41,444 nucleotides of DNA from Oscillospiraceae bacterium (GCA_902787755.1 CADAHL010000011.1:1-41444), one strand, 5' to 3'; positions 5,845 through 15,856 are shown, counted from the stretch's first letter. The notes: generated from the sequence alone by a model not told the origin. Numbers and translations are program-made.

Positions 5845-8247
5845 TCACTTGATGTGCCAGATGTTCCGGGCGTACTCGTCGATGGCCCGGTCGGCGGCGA
5901 AGACGCCGCTGAGAGCGGTGTTCATGATGGCCAGGCGGCCCCGCTCCTGGGGGTCCCGGATCCGCTCATAGAGCTTTCTCTGAGTCTCCACATAGGGCCG
6001 GTAGTCGGCCACCAGCATATACTGATCGCCGCCGTACAGCAGGCCGCTTACCAGGTCGGAATAGCTCTTGCCGTCCCGGAAGCCCTGGCGGAAGCGCTCG
6101 AAGATGCGCATGATCTCGCCGTCGGCATTGGCCGCGGCATTGGGATCGTAACCCTCCCGGCGGATCCGGGCGATATCCTCGGTGTGCAGACCGAAGAGGA
6201 ACATGTTCTCGTCGCCCAGGCGCTCGTACATCTCCACATTGGCGCCGTCCAGGGTGCCGATGGTCACCGCGCCGTTCATCATCAGCTTCATGCAGCCGGT
6301 ACCGGAGGCCTCCTTGCCGGCTGTGGAGATCTGTTCGGACACCTGAGCCGCGGGCACGATGGCCTCGGCGGCGGAAACCCGGTAGTTCTCCACAAAGCAG
6401 ACCTGCAGCTTGCCCTTGCAGATGGGATCGTTGTTGATGTCATCGGCCATCGACAGCAGCAGCTCGATGATCCGCTTGGCCACCTTGTAGCCTGCGGCGG
6501 CCTTGGCGCCGAAGACGAAGGTCCGGGGCACAAAGTCCTGATTGGGGTTATCATGCAGCTGCATCTGCAGGCTGGCAATGCTCATGGCGCACAGAAGCTG
6601 ACGCTTGTACTCGTGCAGCCGCTTGACCTGCACGTCCATGATGCCGTCGGTATCGAAAACGAAGCCCTGGTTGTTGCGCTTGACGAACTGGGCAAAGCGA
6701 AGCTTGTTGTCGTGCTTGATCTGGTTCATCCGCTCCCGCACCTGGTTGTCGGAGGCAAACTTCACCAGCTCCTCCAGCTTCTCCGGCTGGGTCAGATACT
6801 CGGGTCCGATCAGCTCGCAAACCAGCTCATGCAGGCCGGGGTTGATCTGGGCCAGCCATCTGCGGTGGTCGATGCCGTTGGTCACATGGGTGAAGCGCTC
6901 AGGCCGCAGGGTGTACACGTCGTGGAACAGGTCGTCCTTCAGGATCTCGCCGTGGAGCCGGGAGACGCCGTTGACCATGTAGCAGGCGGCCAGGCACATA
7001 TTGGCCATGTGGACCTGTCCGTCCCGGATGATCAGGTTGCGGCCCACCCGCTCGTCCCAGTTGAAGTTGTAGACCAGGTAGTCGCACCAGCGGCGGTTGA
7101 TCTCGCACATGATCTCCCAGAGTCTGGGCAGCAGCTGCTGCACCAGCTCCTGGGGCCACTTCTCCAGAGCCTCGCTCATGACCGTGTGGTTGGTGTAGGC
7201 CACGCTCTGGCGCACGATGTCCCAGGCCTCGTCCCAGCCCAGACCGTACTGGTCCATGAACAGGCGCATGAGCTCGGGGATGATGAGGGTGGGATGGGTG
7301 TCGTTGATCTGAATGGTGTGGTGCTTGTGGAAGGAGCGGATGTCGCCCCAGACCTGCACGTGCTTGCGCACCACGTCCTGGGCAGTGGCGGAGACGAAGA
7401 AATACTGCTGCTTTAACCGCAGGGTCTTGCCCTCGATGTGGTCGTCCGCCGGATACAGGACCTTGGTGATGACCTCGGCCATGGTCCGCTGCTCCATACT
7501 CTTGACATAGGCGCCCTCGGAGAAGAGGTACATATCCAGAGAGTTGGGGCTCTTGGCGTCCCACAGGCGCAGGGTGTTCACCTCGTTGCAGCCATAACCG
7601 GCGATCAGCATATCCCGGGGTACGGCAATCACCGCGTCATATCCGGTGTGCTCGGCATGATAGCGGCCGTAGTTGTCCCAACGGGGAGAGATCTGGCCGC
7701 CGAAGCGGACCTCCACCGCGTCTTCATAGCGGGGGATCAGCCAGCTCTCCGAAGCGGTACGCCAGTTGTCGGCTACCTCGGTCTGTCTGCCGTCCTGAAA
7801 CTGCTGCCGGAAAATGCCCAGCTCATAGCAAATGGAATAGCCGGTGGCCGCCAGGCCCAGGGTAGCCATGCTGTCCATGTAGCAGGCCGCCAGTCTGCCC
7901 AGACCGCCGTTGCCCAGACCCGCATCCGGCTCTGTCTCGAAAATGTCCGTAGCATTCCGGCCCAGGTCCTCCAGAGCCCCGGAGAGGGCTTCGGAAATGC
8001 CCAGGTTGAAGGCGTTTTTCATCAGGCTTCTGCCCATGAGAAATTCCATGGACATATAATGGACTTCCTTCTCCGCCCGGCGGGGATCCTCCACCGCAAG
8101 AAAGCGGCTCATGATCTCCCGGATCACCATGGCCGAGGCCTGGAACACCTGATCGTCCGTAGCCTGGGCGGCGGTGGTCGCAAAATGGGCGCAGAGCTTG
8201 TCCTCAATGGCAGAGCGGATCTCGTCGCGGGAAATTTCACCAATCAT
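5845..8247 (-). CDS. glgP: Glycogen/alpha-glucan phosphorylase
   Basis: GlgP releases glucose-1-phosphate from the non-reducing ends of glycogen using pyridoxal phosphate. The 800 residues match family length. The pyridoxal-phosphate lysine motif EASGTGCMKLMMNGAVTIG, followed by LDGANVEM, is in the C-terminal third. GNGGLGRLAACYMDSMATLG near residue 110 and KRLHEYKRQLL around residue 540 are also family signatures. ATG 8247 follows a GGAGGT site at 8263-8258. It is the last gene of a leftward series glgC-glgD-glgP, so synthesis and breakdown of glycogen are encoded together. A family B heptamer element separates it from glgD. Confidence 0.97.
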   Translation of the reverse strand: MIGEISRDEIRSAIEDKLCAHFATTAAQATDDQVFQASAMVIREIMSRFLAVEDPRRAEKEVHYMSMEFLMGRSLMKNAFNLGISEALSGALEDLGRNATDIFETEPDAGLGNGGLGRLAACYMDSMATLGLAATGYSICYELGIFRQQFQDGRQTEVADNWRTASESWLIPRYEDAVEVRFGGQISPRWDNYGRYHAEHTGYDAVIAVPRDMLIAGYGCNEVNTLRLWDAKSPNSLDMYLFSEGAYVKSMEQRTMAEVITKVLYPADDHIEGKTLRLKQQYFFVSATAQDVVRKHVQVWGDIRSFHKHHTIQINDTHPTLIIPELMRLFMDQYGLGWDEAWDIVRQSVAYTNHTVMSEALEKWPQELVQQLLPRLWEIMCEINRRWCDYLVYNFNWDERVGRNLIIRDGQVHMANMCLAACYMVNGVSRLHGEILKDDLFHDVYTLRPERFTHVTNGIDHRRWLAQINPGLHELVCELIGPEYLTQPEKLEELVKFASDNQVRERMNQIKHDNKLRFAQFVKRNNQGFVFDTDGIMDVQVKRLHEYKRQLLCAMSIASLQMQLHDNPNQDFVPRTFVFGAKAAAGYKVAKRIIELLLSMADDINNDPICKGKLQVCFVENYRVSAAEAIVPAAQVSEQISTAGKEASGTGCMKLMMNGAVTIGTLDGANVEMYERLGDENMFLFGLHTEDIARIRREGYDPNAAANADGEIMRIFERFRQGFRDGKSYSDLVSGLLYGGDQYMLVADYRPYVETQRKLYERIRDPQERGRLAIMNTALSGVFAADRAIDEYARNIWHIK

Positions 8248-8288
8248 ATGGGATAGTACCTCCAGAATGTAAGTAGCGAACAGTTGTC

Positions 8289-8389
8289 AGTGAATAGTGA
8301 ATCGTTGTGGTATCGCCTGCGGCGATGATTACAATCCGTCCGCGGAGCGGACACCTTCACTATTCACTATTCATTATTCACTATTCACT
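8289..8389. mobile_element. Family B heptamer element B1, between glgD and glgP
   Basis: The right array (8356-8389), read on the minus strand, is GTGAATA-type heptamers beginning the base after the glgD TAA. The left array (8289-8302) is the same heptamers in inverted orientation. Between them are two perfect 6-bp hairpins with 3-base loops: ATCGCC-tgc-GGCGAT (8312-8326) and GTCCGC-gga-GCGGAC (8338-8352). No gene fits inside. It closely resembles element B2 at 10764-10880. Confidence 0.7.
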
Positions 8390-9505
8390 TTATATTTTGG
8401 TCCACTTGGGCACCAGCATCGGGAGCTTCTCGCTGCCGGTGAGCACGGTGCCGTCGGAGAAGACGCAGTCCTTGTCGACGATGACGTTGGTCAGCTGAAC
8501 CCCTTCGCCGATCACGGTGCCGCGCATGACGATGCAGTTTTTCAGCTTGGCGCCGGCGCCGATCTTCACGCCGGAGAAGATGGTGCAGTTCTCAACCTCG
8601 CCTTCGATGATGCAGTTGTCGGCCACCAGGCTGTTGCGGGCCACGGCATGCTCGCCGTAGTAGGTGCTGACGCCCTCGTGCTCCTTGGTGCGCACGGGCC
8701 GGTCGGCCGGAAAGAGCTGCCGGCGGATCTCCGGGTTCAGCATGTCCTTGCTGGCGTCGTAGTACTCGTCCACGCTGCGCACGATCTTGGCGTAGCCCGG
8801 GTGGATATACACGCCCATTCTGCCGCCGCGGGTCAGGAACAGGGTCATGGCGTCCTGATGGAAGCGGTGCAGGTTCTTGGCCTGGCAGTCGTCCAGGAGC
8901 TTGAGCAGCACGTCCTTCTTGAAGATGTAGCCCTCCAGGGTGGGCACGCCCTCATGGTCGTTGCCGGTGCGGTAAAGGGCGATCTGCTGAACCATGCCGT
9001 CCTTGTCCAGGATATAGCGGTTGTGGGAGGTCTCCAGCTCGTGGTCGGCGCAGATGGCGGTGGCCTCGGCCCCGGACTTCTCGTGCTGCTGGATGGCGGC
9101 GCGCAGATCCAGGTTGGCGCAGAGGTTGCCCAGCATCAGAATGATGTTCTCCTGGGGGATGGAGCGCACGTAGGAGCCCACAGCGTTCAGAGCTTCCACC
9201 GTGCCGTTGTAGTTGCCGGTGTGGTACTGGGGCACGCCGAAGGGGGGCAGCATCTTCAGACCGCCCTTGGCCCGGCTCATATCCCAGGGCTTGCCGCTGC
9301 CGATGTGGTCCAGCAGGGACTGGTAGTCCCGCTGCATGATGACGCCCACGTTCAGGATCCCGGCATTGCGCAGGGAGGACAGGGCGAAGTCGATGAGACG
9401 ATAGCGGCCGCAGAAGGGCAGGCTGGCGGCGGTGCGGACAGCGACCAGCTCGCGCAGGGCGGGCTCGTCATGATAGGCAAAAATGATACCATGATAGTCT
9501 CTCAT
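8390..9505 (-). CDS. glgD: GlgD, ADP-glucose pyrophosphorylase partner subunit
   Basis: GlgD is the second, generally non-catalytic or weakly active subunit of the ADP-glucose pyrophosphorylase of Gram-positive bacteria; it forms a complex with GlgC. The 371 residues contain a nucleotidyltransferase fold with SLPFCGRYRLIDFALSSLRNAGI at residues about 28-50 and a C-terminal left-handed beta-helix (hexapeptide repeats such as GVKIGAGAKLKNCIV). The N-terminal GGxGxRL loop of true pyrophosphorylases is absent, which separates GlgD from GlgC. It starts 2 bp after the glgC stop, so the two subunits are co-translated. Confidence 0.95.
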   Translation of the reverse strand: MRDYHGIIFAYHDEPALRELVAVRTAASLPFCGRYRLIDFALSSLRNAGILNVGVIMQRDYQSLLDHIGSGKPWDMSRAKGGLKMLPPFGVPQYHTGNYNGTVEALNAVGSYVRSIPQENIILMLGNLCANLDLRAAIQQHEKSGAEATAICADHELETSHNRYILDKDGMVQQIALYRTGNDHEGVPTLEGYIFKKDVLLKLLDDCQAKNLHRFHQDAMTLFLTRGGRMGVYIHPGYAKIVRSVDEYYDASKDMLNPEIRRQLFPADRPVRTKEHEGVSTYYGEHAVARNSLVADNCIIEGEVENCTIFSGVKIGAGAKLKNCIVMRGTVIGEGVQLTNVIVDKDCVFSDGTVLTGSEKLPMLVPKWTKI

Positions 9506-9507
9506 GA

Positions 9508-10701
<1,194 letters not shown>

Positions 10702-10763
10702 AAACAGCCTCCTTGATGGATTGATATTTCCGTGCGGCCACCGGCCGCAGTCAGTACGTTGGG

Positions 10764-10880
10764 GAGTGAATAATGAATAACGAATAATGAATAGTTAAGG
10801 TATCGCCTTCGGCGATGATTTTAAAATCCGTCCCCGAAGGGGACACCACAACTGTTCACTTTTCCCTATTCACTATTCTC
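10764..10880. mobile_element. Family B heptamer element B2, between pth and glgC
   Basis: The right array (10854-10880) starts directly after the pth TAA and reads on the minus strand GAGAATA, GTGAATA, GGGAAAA, GTGAACA. The left array (10764-10796) is the inverted counterpart. The core has hairpins ATCGCC-ttc-GGCGAT (10802-10816) and GTCCCC-gaa-GGGGAC (10830-10844). The second hairpin differs from B1 by a compensated base pair. No coding frame is inside. Confidence 0.7.
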
Positions 10881-11465
10881 TTAATTAAACCGGTTCATGG
10901 TCTTTTCCGGGCCGTTTTCGATGTAGAACTCCACGGCCTGGGCCGCTCTTTTGCAGGCGGCCTGCATGTCCTCCGCGTCCTGGTTGCGGAACACGGACAG
11001 CACCCAGTCGGCCATATCGTAATCCGGGTGGGGCGGGGCGCCCACGCCCAGGCGGATCCGGGGGAACTGGTCGGTCCCCAGGGCGGCGATGATGCTCTTG
11101 AGCCCGTTGTGGCCCCCGGCGGAGCCCTTGGCGCGGACCCGGAGCTTACCGATGGGCAGACTCACCTCATCGGAGACCACCAGCACATGCTCGCTCGGGA
11201 TCTTGTAGAAGCGGGCCGCCTGGCCCACCGCCTCGCCGGACAGGTTCATATAGGTCTGGGGCTTCATCAGCAGCACCGGCTGGCCGCCCAGCTCACACTG
11301 AGCGGTAAGCGCCCGGAAACGGAGCCGGTCGATGGAGATGCCCTTCTCCTTCGCCAGAGCATCGCCGGTCATGAAGCCGGCGTTGTGGCGGGTGCCCTCG
11401 TATTTGAGCCCCGGGTTGCCCAGAAAGACTACCAGCCAGCCCGGAGCCTTGGATGCAAACAGCAT
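10881..11465 (-). CDS. pth: Peptidyl-tRNA hydrolase
   Basis: Pth cleaves peptidyl-tRNAs dropped by stalled ribosomes and recycles the tRNA. The 194 residues show LVVFLGNPGLKYEGTRHNAGF (catalytic His within TRHNAGF), LMKPQTYMNLSGEAV, VVSDEVSLPIGKLRVR and the GSAGGHNGLKSI motif. I chose ATG 11465, which places the conserved FLGNPG at residues 14-19 and has a GAGG site; the longer frame upstream would overlap prs. The order prs-pth is common in Firmicutes. The stop codon is followed without a gap by a family B heptamer array. Confidence 0.96.
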   Translation of the reverse strand: MLFASKAPGWLVVFLGNPGLKYEGTRHNAGFMTGDALAKEKGISIDRLRFRALTAQCELGGQPVLLMKPQTYMNLSGEAVGQAARFYKIPSEHVLVVSDEVSLPIGKLRVRAKGSAGGHNGLKSIIAALGTDQFPRIRLGVGAPPHPDYDMADWVLSVFRNQDAEDMQAACKRAAQAVEFYIENGPEKTMNRFN

Positions 11466-11487
11466 GGAAAAACCTCGATTTAGGTAC

Positions 11488-12453
11488 TCAATTATCAAAA
11501 ATGCTGGAGATGGAGACCTCCTCGTAGATCCTCCGGATGGCCTCGGCAAAGACGGAAGCGGTGGTCAGATACTCGATCTTGTCGCTCTTGGGCTTGTCCT
11601 TGGGGTAGGGAATGGTGTCCAGGAAGAGCAGCTCCTTGATGCAGCTGTCGTTGATGCGGTCCAGCGCCGGACCGGAGAGCACGCCGTGGGTGGCGCAGGC
11701 GTAGACCTCCTTGGCCCCGCCGATCTCTTTGATGGCCTTGGCGGCGCCGCACAGGGACCCGGCGGTATCCACGATGTCGTCCAGCAGGATACAGGTCTTG
11801 CCTTCCACGTTGCCGATGATATTCATGACCTCGGACTGATTGGCCCGCTCCCGGCGCTTATCCACGATAGCCATGTTCACGCCCAGCTTCATGGAGAAGG
11901 CCCGGGCCCTGGCGGTGCTGCCCACGTCGGGGGACACCACCATCACGTCCTCATTGCCCTTGCCGAACTTCTGGACATAGTGTTTGACGAACAGATTGCC
12001 TCCGGCCAGATTGTCCACGGGGATATCGAAGAAGCCCTGGATCTGGGCGGCGTGCAGGTCCATGGTCAGGACCCGGTCGGCACCGGCGGCGGTAATGAGA
12101 TTGGCCACCAGCTTGGCGGAGATGGGATCCCGGCTCTTGGCCTTGCGGTCCTGTCGGGCATAGCCGAAATAGGGGATCACAGCGGTAATGCGCCCTGCGG
12201 AGGCGCGGCGCATGGCGTCGATCATGATGAGCAGCTCCATCAGATTGTCGTTCACGGGGCCGCAGGTGGACTGAACAATAAACACGTCCTTGCCGCGTAC
12301 GGGCTCAAATACGGAGATTGAGCACTCTCCGTCCGCGAATTGAGACACGCTGGCGTCGCCCAGACCGATGTACAGATGGGAGCAGATCGCTTTGGCCAGC
12401 TCGGGGTTGGAGTTGCCGGTAAAAACCTTGATCTCCTTGCCGTGTGATATCAT
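11488..12453 (-). CDS. prs: Ribose-phosphate pyrophosphokinase
   Basis: Prs makes PRPP from ribose-5-phosphate and ATP for nucleotide, histidine and tryptophan synthesis. The 321 residues carry FADGECSISVFEPVRGKDVFIVQ, the ATP-loop RQDRKAKSRDPISAKLVA, the PRPP signature VMVVSPDVGSTARA, and LLDDIVDTAGSL, which binds the ribose phosphate. ATG 12453 follows a GGAGG site. pth follows 22 bp downstream. A promoter with an extended -10 lies about 65 bp upstream. Confidence 0.97.
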   Translation of the reverse strand: MISHGKEIKVFTGNSNPELAKAICSHLYIGLGDASVSQFADGECSISVFEPVRGKDVFIVQSTCGPVNDNLMELLIMIDAMRRASAGRITAVIPYFGYARQDRKAKSRDPISAKLVANLITAAGADRVLTMDLHAAQIQGFFDIPVDNLAGGNLFVKHYVQKFGKGNEDVMVVSPDVGSTARARAFSMKLGVNMAIVDKRRERANQSEVMNIIGNVEGKTCILLDDIVDTAGSLCGAAKAIKEIGGAKEVYACATHGVLSGPALDRINDSCIKELLFLDTIPYPKDKPKSDKIEYLTTASVFAEAIRRIYEEVSISSIFDN

Positions 12454-12516
12454 ATCTCTATTCCTCCGTATATGTAATTGTTTCCGGCTGCGGGCCGCCC
12501 GCGCCCGGGGGTATCC

Positions 12517-12545
12517 ATTGTATCACATTCCCACGCAAATGGAAA
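12517..12545 (-). promoter_or_regulatory. Putative prs promoter (extended -10)
   Basis: The -10 is TACAAT (12522-12517) preceded by the TGN extension (12525-12523). A weak -35, TTTCCA (12545-12540), lies 17 bp away. It leaves a leader of about 55 nt. Confidence 0.5.
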
Positions 12546-12591
12546 GAGGAAAGCGGGAACAAGTGCCTCCAAAAAGGAAAGAAAATAACGA

Positions 12592-12620
12592 TTTACAAGA
12601 CAAGGAAATTTGTATATAAT
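12592..12620 (+). promoter_or_regulatory. prfB promoter
   Basis: TTTACA (12592-12597), 17-bp spacer, perfect TATAAT (12615-12620), about 70 bp before the prfB start and diverging from the prs promoter. Confidence 0.75.
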
Positions 12621-12688
12621 ATCCTATACGACATGCTGGGGTGGTCTGTCCCCCCGGAGAATGGAAAAACACGGATCGGGAGAACAAT

Positions 12689-13798
12689 ATGCTGGAATTT
12701 GAAGAATACAAGGGAAAACTCAACGCCGCCAAGCCCACGCTGGAGGTGCTGCGGGGCGCTTTGAAGCTGGAGGCCGCCCAGAAGGAGATCGAAGAGCTGG
12801 AGGCCGCCAGCGAACGGGAGGGCTTCTGGAACGACGTGGCCAACTCCCAGAAGGTCCAGAAGCGGCTGAAGGTCCTGAAGACCAAGGTGGAGGGCTATCA
12901 GAAGCTCTGCAGTGCCTGGGACGATCTGTACGCCCTGTGCGAGATGGCCCTGGAGGAGAACGACGACTCCATGCTGGAGGAGCTGAAGGAGGGCTTCGAG
13001 GACTTTTCCGAGAAGGCCGAATCCATGCGCCTGAGCACTCTGCTCACCGGCGAGTACGACGCGAACAACGCCATTCTCACCTTCCACGCCGGCGCCGGCG
13101 GCACCGAGGCCCAGGACTGGGCCAGCATGCTCTACCGCATGTACAACATGTGGGCCGAGCGCCACGGCTATAAGGTCAAGGTCATGGACTATCTGGACGG
13201 AGACGAGGCGGGGCTCAAGAGCGCCACTATCATGATCGAGGGCGAGAACGCCTACGGCTTCCTGAGAAGCGAGCATGGAGTGCACCGGCTGGTGCGGGTC
13301 TCCCCCTTCGACGCTGCCGGCCGGCGGCACACCTCCTTTGCCGCGGTGGAGGTCATGCCCGAGATCTCCGCGGACGACACCGAGATCGAGCTGCGGGACG
13401 AGGACATCGAGATGCAGGTCTACCGCTCCTCCGGCGCCGGCGGTCAGAAGGTCAATAAGACCTCCTCTGCGGTGCGTCTGATCCACAAGCCCACGGGCAT
13501 CGTGGTCTCCTCCCAGGTGGAGCGGAGTCATTTCCAGAACCTGGAAAACTGCAAGAACATGCTGAGGGCCCGCCTGGCAGAGATCAAGGAGCGGGAGCAC
13601 CTGGAGAAGATCAGCGATATCAAGGGCGTGCAGATGAAGATCGAATGGGGCAGCCAGATCCGCTCCTACGTGTTCATGCCCTACCAGCTGGTAAAGGATC
13701 TGCGCACCGAGTATGAGACCGGCGCCATCCAGAGCGTGATGGACGGGGACCTGGACGGCTTCATCAACGCCTTCCTGTCCATGAGAGCGGCAAGTTAA
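12689..13798 (+). CDS. prfB: Peptide chain release factor 2
   Basis: RF2 recognises UGA and UAA stop codons and triggers peptide release. The 369 residues carry the stop-reading SPF tripeptide (RVSPFDAAG) and the peptidyl-transferase GGQ loop (SSGAGGQKVNKTSS). ATG 12689 has a GGGAGA site, and MLEFEEYKGKL matches the family start. The family often needs a programmed +1 frameshift near codon 25; here the reading frame is continuous, so that autoregulation is absent. The TAA stop overlaps the first two bases of a family A heptamer array. Confidence 0.96.
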   Translation: MLEFEEYKGKLNAAKPTLEVLRGALKLEAAQKEIEELEAASEREGFWNDVANSQKVQKRLKVLKTKVEGYQKLCSAWDDLYALCEMALEENDDSMLEELKEGFEDFSEKAESMRLSTLLTGEYDANNAILTFHAGAGGTEAQDWASMLYRMYNMWAERHGYKVKVMDYLDGDEAGLKSATIMIEGENAYGFLRSEHGVHRLVRVSPFDAAGRRHTSFAAVEVMPEISADDTEIELRDEDIEMQVYRSSGAGGQKVNKTSSAVRLIHKPTGIVVSSQVERSHFQNLENCKNMLRARLAEIKEREHLEKISDIKGVQMKIEWGSQIRSYVFMPYQLVKDLRTEYETGAIQSVMDGDLDGFINAFLSMRAAS

Positions 13799-14064
13799 TT
13801 CGGAATTCGGAGTTCGGAATTCGGAATTATGGGTCGAGAAAGCTGCTTCCGGTGTAAATGAAACAGGGTGGTTATTTCCGATACCCATACAGGGAGGGAA
13901 GGCTCAAGGGCTTTCCCTCCCTGCTGTCGTTTATTCCCGCCGCCGATCGGCGCGAACCGCTCGGGTAACCGCAAGGGCGAAGCGCAGCAGAGGACGCCCC
14001 TGCGGCATAACGGTACGTTCTCGTTAAACTCCGAACTCCGAACTCCGAATTCCGAATTCCGAAC
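13797..14064. mobile_element. Family A heptamer element A1, between prfB and aspartokinase
   Basis: The left array (13797-13829) consists of tandem RTTCGGA heptamers overlapping the prfB stop. The right array (14027-14064) is the same heptamers inverted. The 197-bp interior has no convincing gene. It holds a long hairpin at 13890-13923 and, near the right array, a GCAGAGG...CCCCTGC hairpin (13987-14003) that recurs in element A2. Confidence 0.7.
13890..13923 (+). terminator. Hairpin inside element A1, probable prfB terminator
   Basis: CAGGGAGGGAA at 13890-13900 pairs with TTCCCTCCCTG at 13913-13923, with extra pairing inside. The T tract after it is weak, so termination is likely but not certain. 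Confidence 0.55.
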
Positions 14065-14132
14065 TTTCACAATCTCCTCCCCTTCCGAGTAGGATGAAGT
14101 GGCCGGAGGCTCCGGCCATGGGAGGAACAATC

Positions 14133-15098
14133 ATGTTGATCGTACAGAAATTCGGCGGCAGCTCCCTGGCGGACCCGGAACGCCTGCGGCGGGCCGCCGG
14201 GATCAGTCTGGAGGCCCGGCGCCGGGGAAACCGGGTGGTGACCGTGGTCTCCGCCGCCGGAGACAGCACCGATGAGCTGCTGGAGCGGGCCCGGGCTCTG
14301 ACCAGGCATCCGGACCCCCGGGAGCTGGACGCGCTGGCCGCCACCGGCGAGCAGCAGTCTGCCGCCCTGATGGCCATCTGCATCCAGAGCCTGGGCGGAA
14401 AGGCCCGATCCCTCACCGGCTGGCAGGCCGGGATCCTCAGCGATCCCCGGCACGGTGACGCCAGGATCTGCCTGGTGGTCCCCGCCCGGATCGAGCAGGC
14501 CCTGGCCGCCGGAGAGATCGCCGTGGTCACCGGTTTTCAGGCGGTGAGTCCCCAGGGGGAGATCACTACCCTGGGCCGGGGCGGTTCGGACACCAGCGCC
14601 GTAGCTCTGGCCGCCGCCCTGGGAGCGGAGCGCTGCGAGATCTACACCGACGTGGACGGCATCTATACCGCCGATCCCCGTCTGGTCCCCGGAGCGAAGC
14701 TGCTGGAGCAGATCGACTTCCGGGATATGCTGGCCCTGGCGGAGGCCGGGTCCCAGGTGCTGCACCCCCGATCGGTAGCCCTGGCGGAGGCAAACGGCAC
14801 GGAGATCCGGCTGCTGTCCTCCTTCCGGCCCGGACCGGGCTCGGTGGTCCGGAATCTTGCGGAGCAGGAGCGGCCCCCGATCGCCGGGGTCACCCGGGAC
14901 GCAGAAAAGAGCGTCGTCACCGCCGTGGGCCGGGCCGTGGGGCCGGATATGCTGGAGCATCTGGAGGAGGTCCTGAAGGAAAACGGCATCGTCCCGCTCC
15001 GGGGCGAGGCGGGAGGGGGCCGGCTGCAGATCCAGGTCGCCCCGGACCGGCTTCTCCCCGCCCTGGCGCTTACGCACAGAAGCATCTTTGAAGCATAA
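14133..15098 (+). CDS. Aspartate kinase, short form
   Basis: Aspartokinase phosphorylates aspartate at the head of lysine, threonine, methionine and diaminopimelate synthesis. The 321 residues begin LIVQKFGGSSLADPERLR (the family KFGGSS phosphate site) and contain TGEQQSAALMA, TTLGRGGSDTSAVALAAALG, and YTDVDGIYTADPRLVPGAK. The regulatory end is short: after about residue 255 only some 65 residues remain, instead of the two full ACT domains of roughly 400-residue enzymes. I chose ATG 14133, with a GGGAGG site, over an upstream in-frame start at 14094 because IVQKFGGSS is the family N-terminus. It stands alone, downstream of element A1 and ahead of a strong terminator. Confidence 0.88.
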   Translation: MLIVQKFGGSSLADPERLRRAAGISLEARRRGNRVVTVVSAAGDSTDELLERARALTRHPDPRELDALAATGEQQSAALMAICIQSLGGKARSLTGWQAGILSDPRHGDARICLVVPARIEQALAAGEIAVVTGFQAVSPQGEITTLGRGGSDTSAVALAAALGAERCEIYTDVDGIYTADPRLVPGAKLLEQIDFRDMLALAEAGSQVLHPRSVALAEANGTEIRLLSSFRPGPGSVVRNLAEQERPPIAGVTRDAEKSVVTAVGRAVGPDMLEHLEEVLKENGIVPLRGEAGGGRLQIQVAPDRLLPALALTHRSIFEA

Positions 15099-15102
15099 AA
15101 CT

Positions 15103-15136
15103 CTGCCCCCGTTCCCGGGTTTGGGAACGGGGGCAG
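15103..15136. terminator. Bidirectional terminator between aspartokinase and the PurN-like gene
   Basis: Perfect 13-bp stem TGCCCCCGTTCCC (15104-15116) with GGGAACGGGGGCA (15123-15135), between convergent genes. Confidence 0.85.
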
Positions 15137-15165
15137 GTCTTTCTGCGGACTCGATCGCTTCCTGT

Positions 15166-15786
15166 TTACTTCTCCTTCTCGATGACCACCCGGCTGCCGT
15201 GGAGAGAGAGCCTTCCGCCGCAGTACAGCGCCACCGCCAGGCTCAGCAGCTTCCATTCGCACTCCTCCATCACCCGGTTGCCCAGGGTCTCCGGGGTGTC
15301 CTCCGGCCGGACGTCCACCGCCTTCTGCAGGATGATGGCGCCCACCCGGCCGTCGTTGTCGGCAAAATACGCGGTGGCGCCGGTGATCTTCACGCCCCGC
15401 TCCAGCACGGCCCGGTGGATGTCCCCCTCCGTGTCGGCAAAGGCCGGATACAGGGCCGGGAAGGTGCCGATGATGCGGTTGCGGAACTGATAGGGGATCA
15501 CGCCCAGGGGCACGTCGTAGCCCGCCAGGATCACCAGCTCGATATCCATGTCCTTGAGCTTGTTGGCCACGGCGATGGAGTGGCTGGTCATGGTGGGGAA
15601 CAGCTCCGGATCCACCACATAGGCCGGGACGCCCGCGTTCAAGGCCCGCTTCATGGCGTTGCAGCCCTTCTGGGGGCAGATCACCGCCACCAGCTCAAAG
15701 TTCGGTATCTCCTTGAAATACATGGCGTCCAGGATCGCCTGAAGCCTGCCTCCCTCGCCGGAGGCCAGCACAGCCGCACGAACCAT
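15166..15786 (-). CDS. PurN-like formyltransferase lacking catalytic residues
   Basis: The 206 residues align end to end with phosphoribosylglycinamide formyltransferase (PurN): VRAAVLASGEGG, ELVAVICPQKG, IELVILAGYDV, and AIILQKAVDVRPEDTPETLGNRVMEECEW. The active site is not conserved. The family N-x-H-P segment reads IIGTFPALYPAF (residues 105-116), so the catalytic Asn and His are Gly107 and Phe109. The later Asp position falls on Arg147. The phosphate loop SGGGTNLQ has become SGEGGRLQ. It is not in a purine operon. I infer an inactive or repurposed paralogue, perhaps a binding or regulatory protein. ATG 15786 is chosen over an upstream TTG. Confidence 0.8.
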   Translation of the reverse strand: MVRAAVLASGEGGRLQAILDAMYFKEIPNFELVAVICPQKGCNAMKRALNAGVPAYVVDPELFPTMTSHSIAVANKLKDMDIELVILAGYDVPLGVIPYQFRNRIIGTFPALYPAFADTEGDIHRAVLERGVKITGATAYFADNDGRVGAIILQKAVDVRPEDTPETLGNRVMEECEWKLLSLAVALYCGGRLSLHGSRVVIEKEK

Positions 15787-15816
15787 GGTCCATCCCCCCA
15801 ATTCCTCAGGAAATGC

Positions 15817-15845
15817 TTGTACAGCATAGAAAAAACAGCTATAAT
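15817..15845 (+). promoter_or_regulatory. Promoter of the histidine phosphatase-GNAT gene
   Basis: TTGTAC (15817-15822), 17-bp spacer, perfect TATAAT (15840-15845). It overlaps head-on with the promoter of the PurN-like gene. Confidence 0.75.
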
Positions 15846-15856
15846 AAACTCAGATT

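Noticed and set aside
12689-12800. CTTTGA with a GGGG stretch upstream near codon 27 of prfB, like the RF2 programmed frameshift site
   Set aside because: The TGA is not in the frame relation needed: after a +1 shift reading would continue in a different frame from the real one. The gene is continuous.
14094-14132. Upstream in-frame start of the aspartokinase
   Set aside because: No ribosome site, and the family N-terminus begins at the ATG at 14133.
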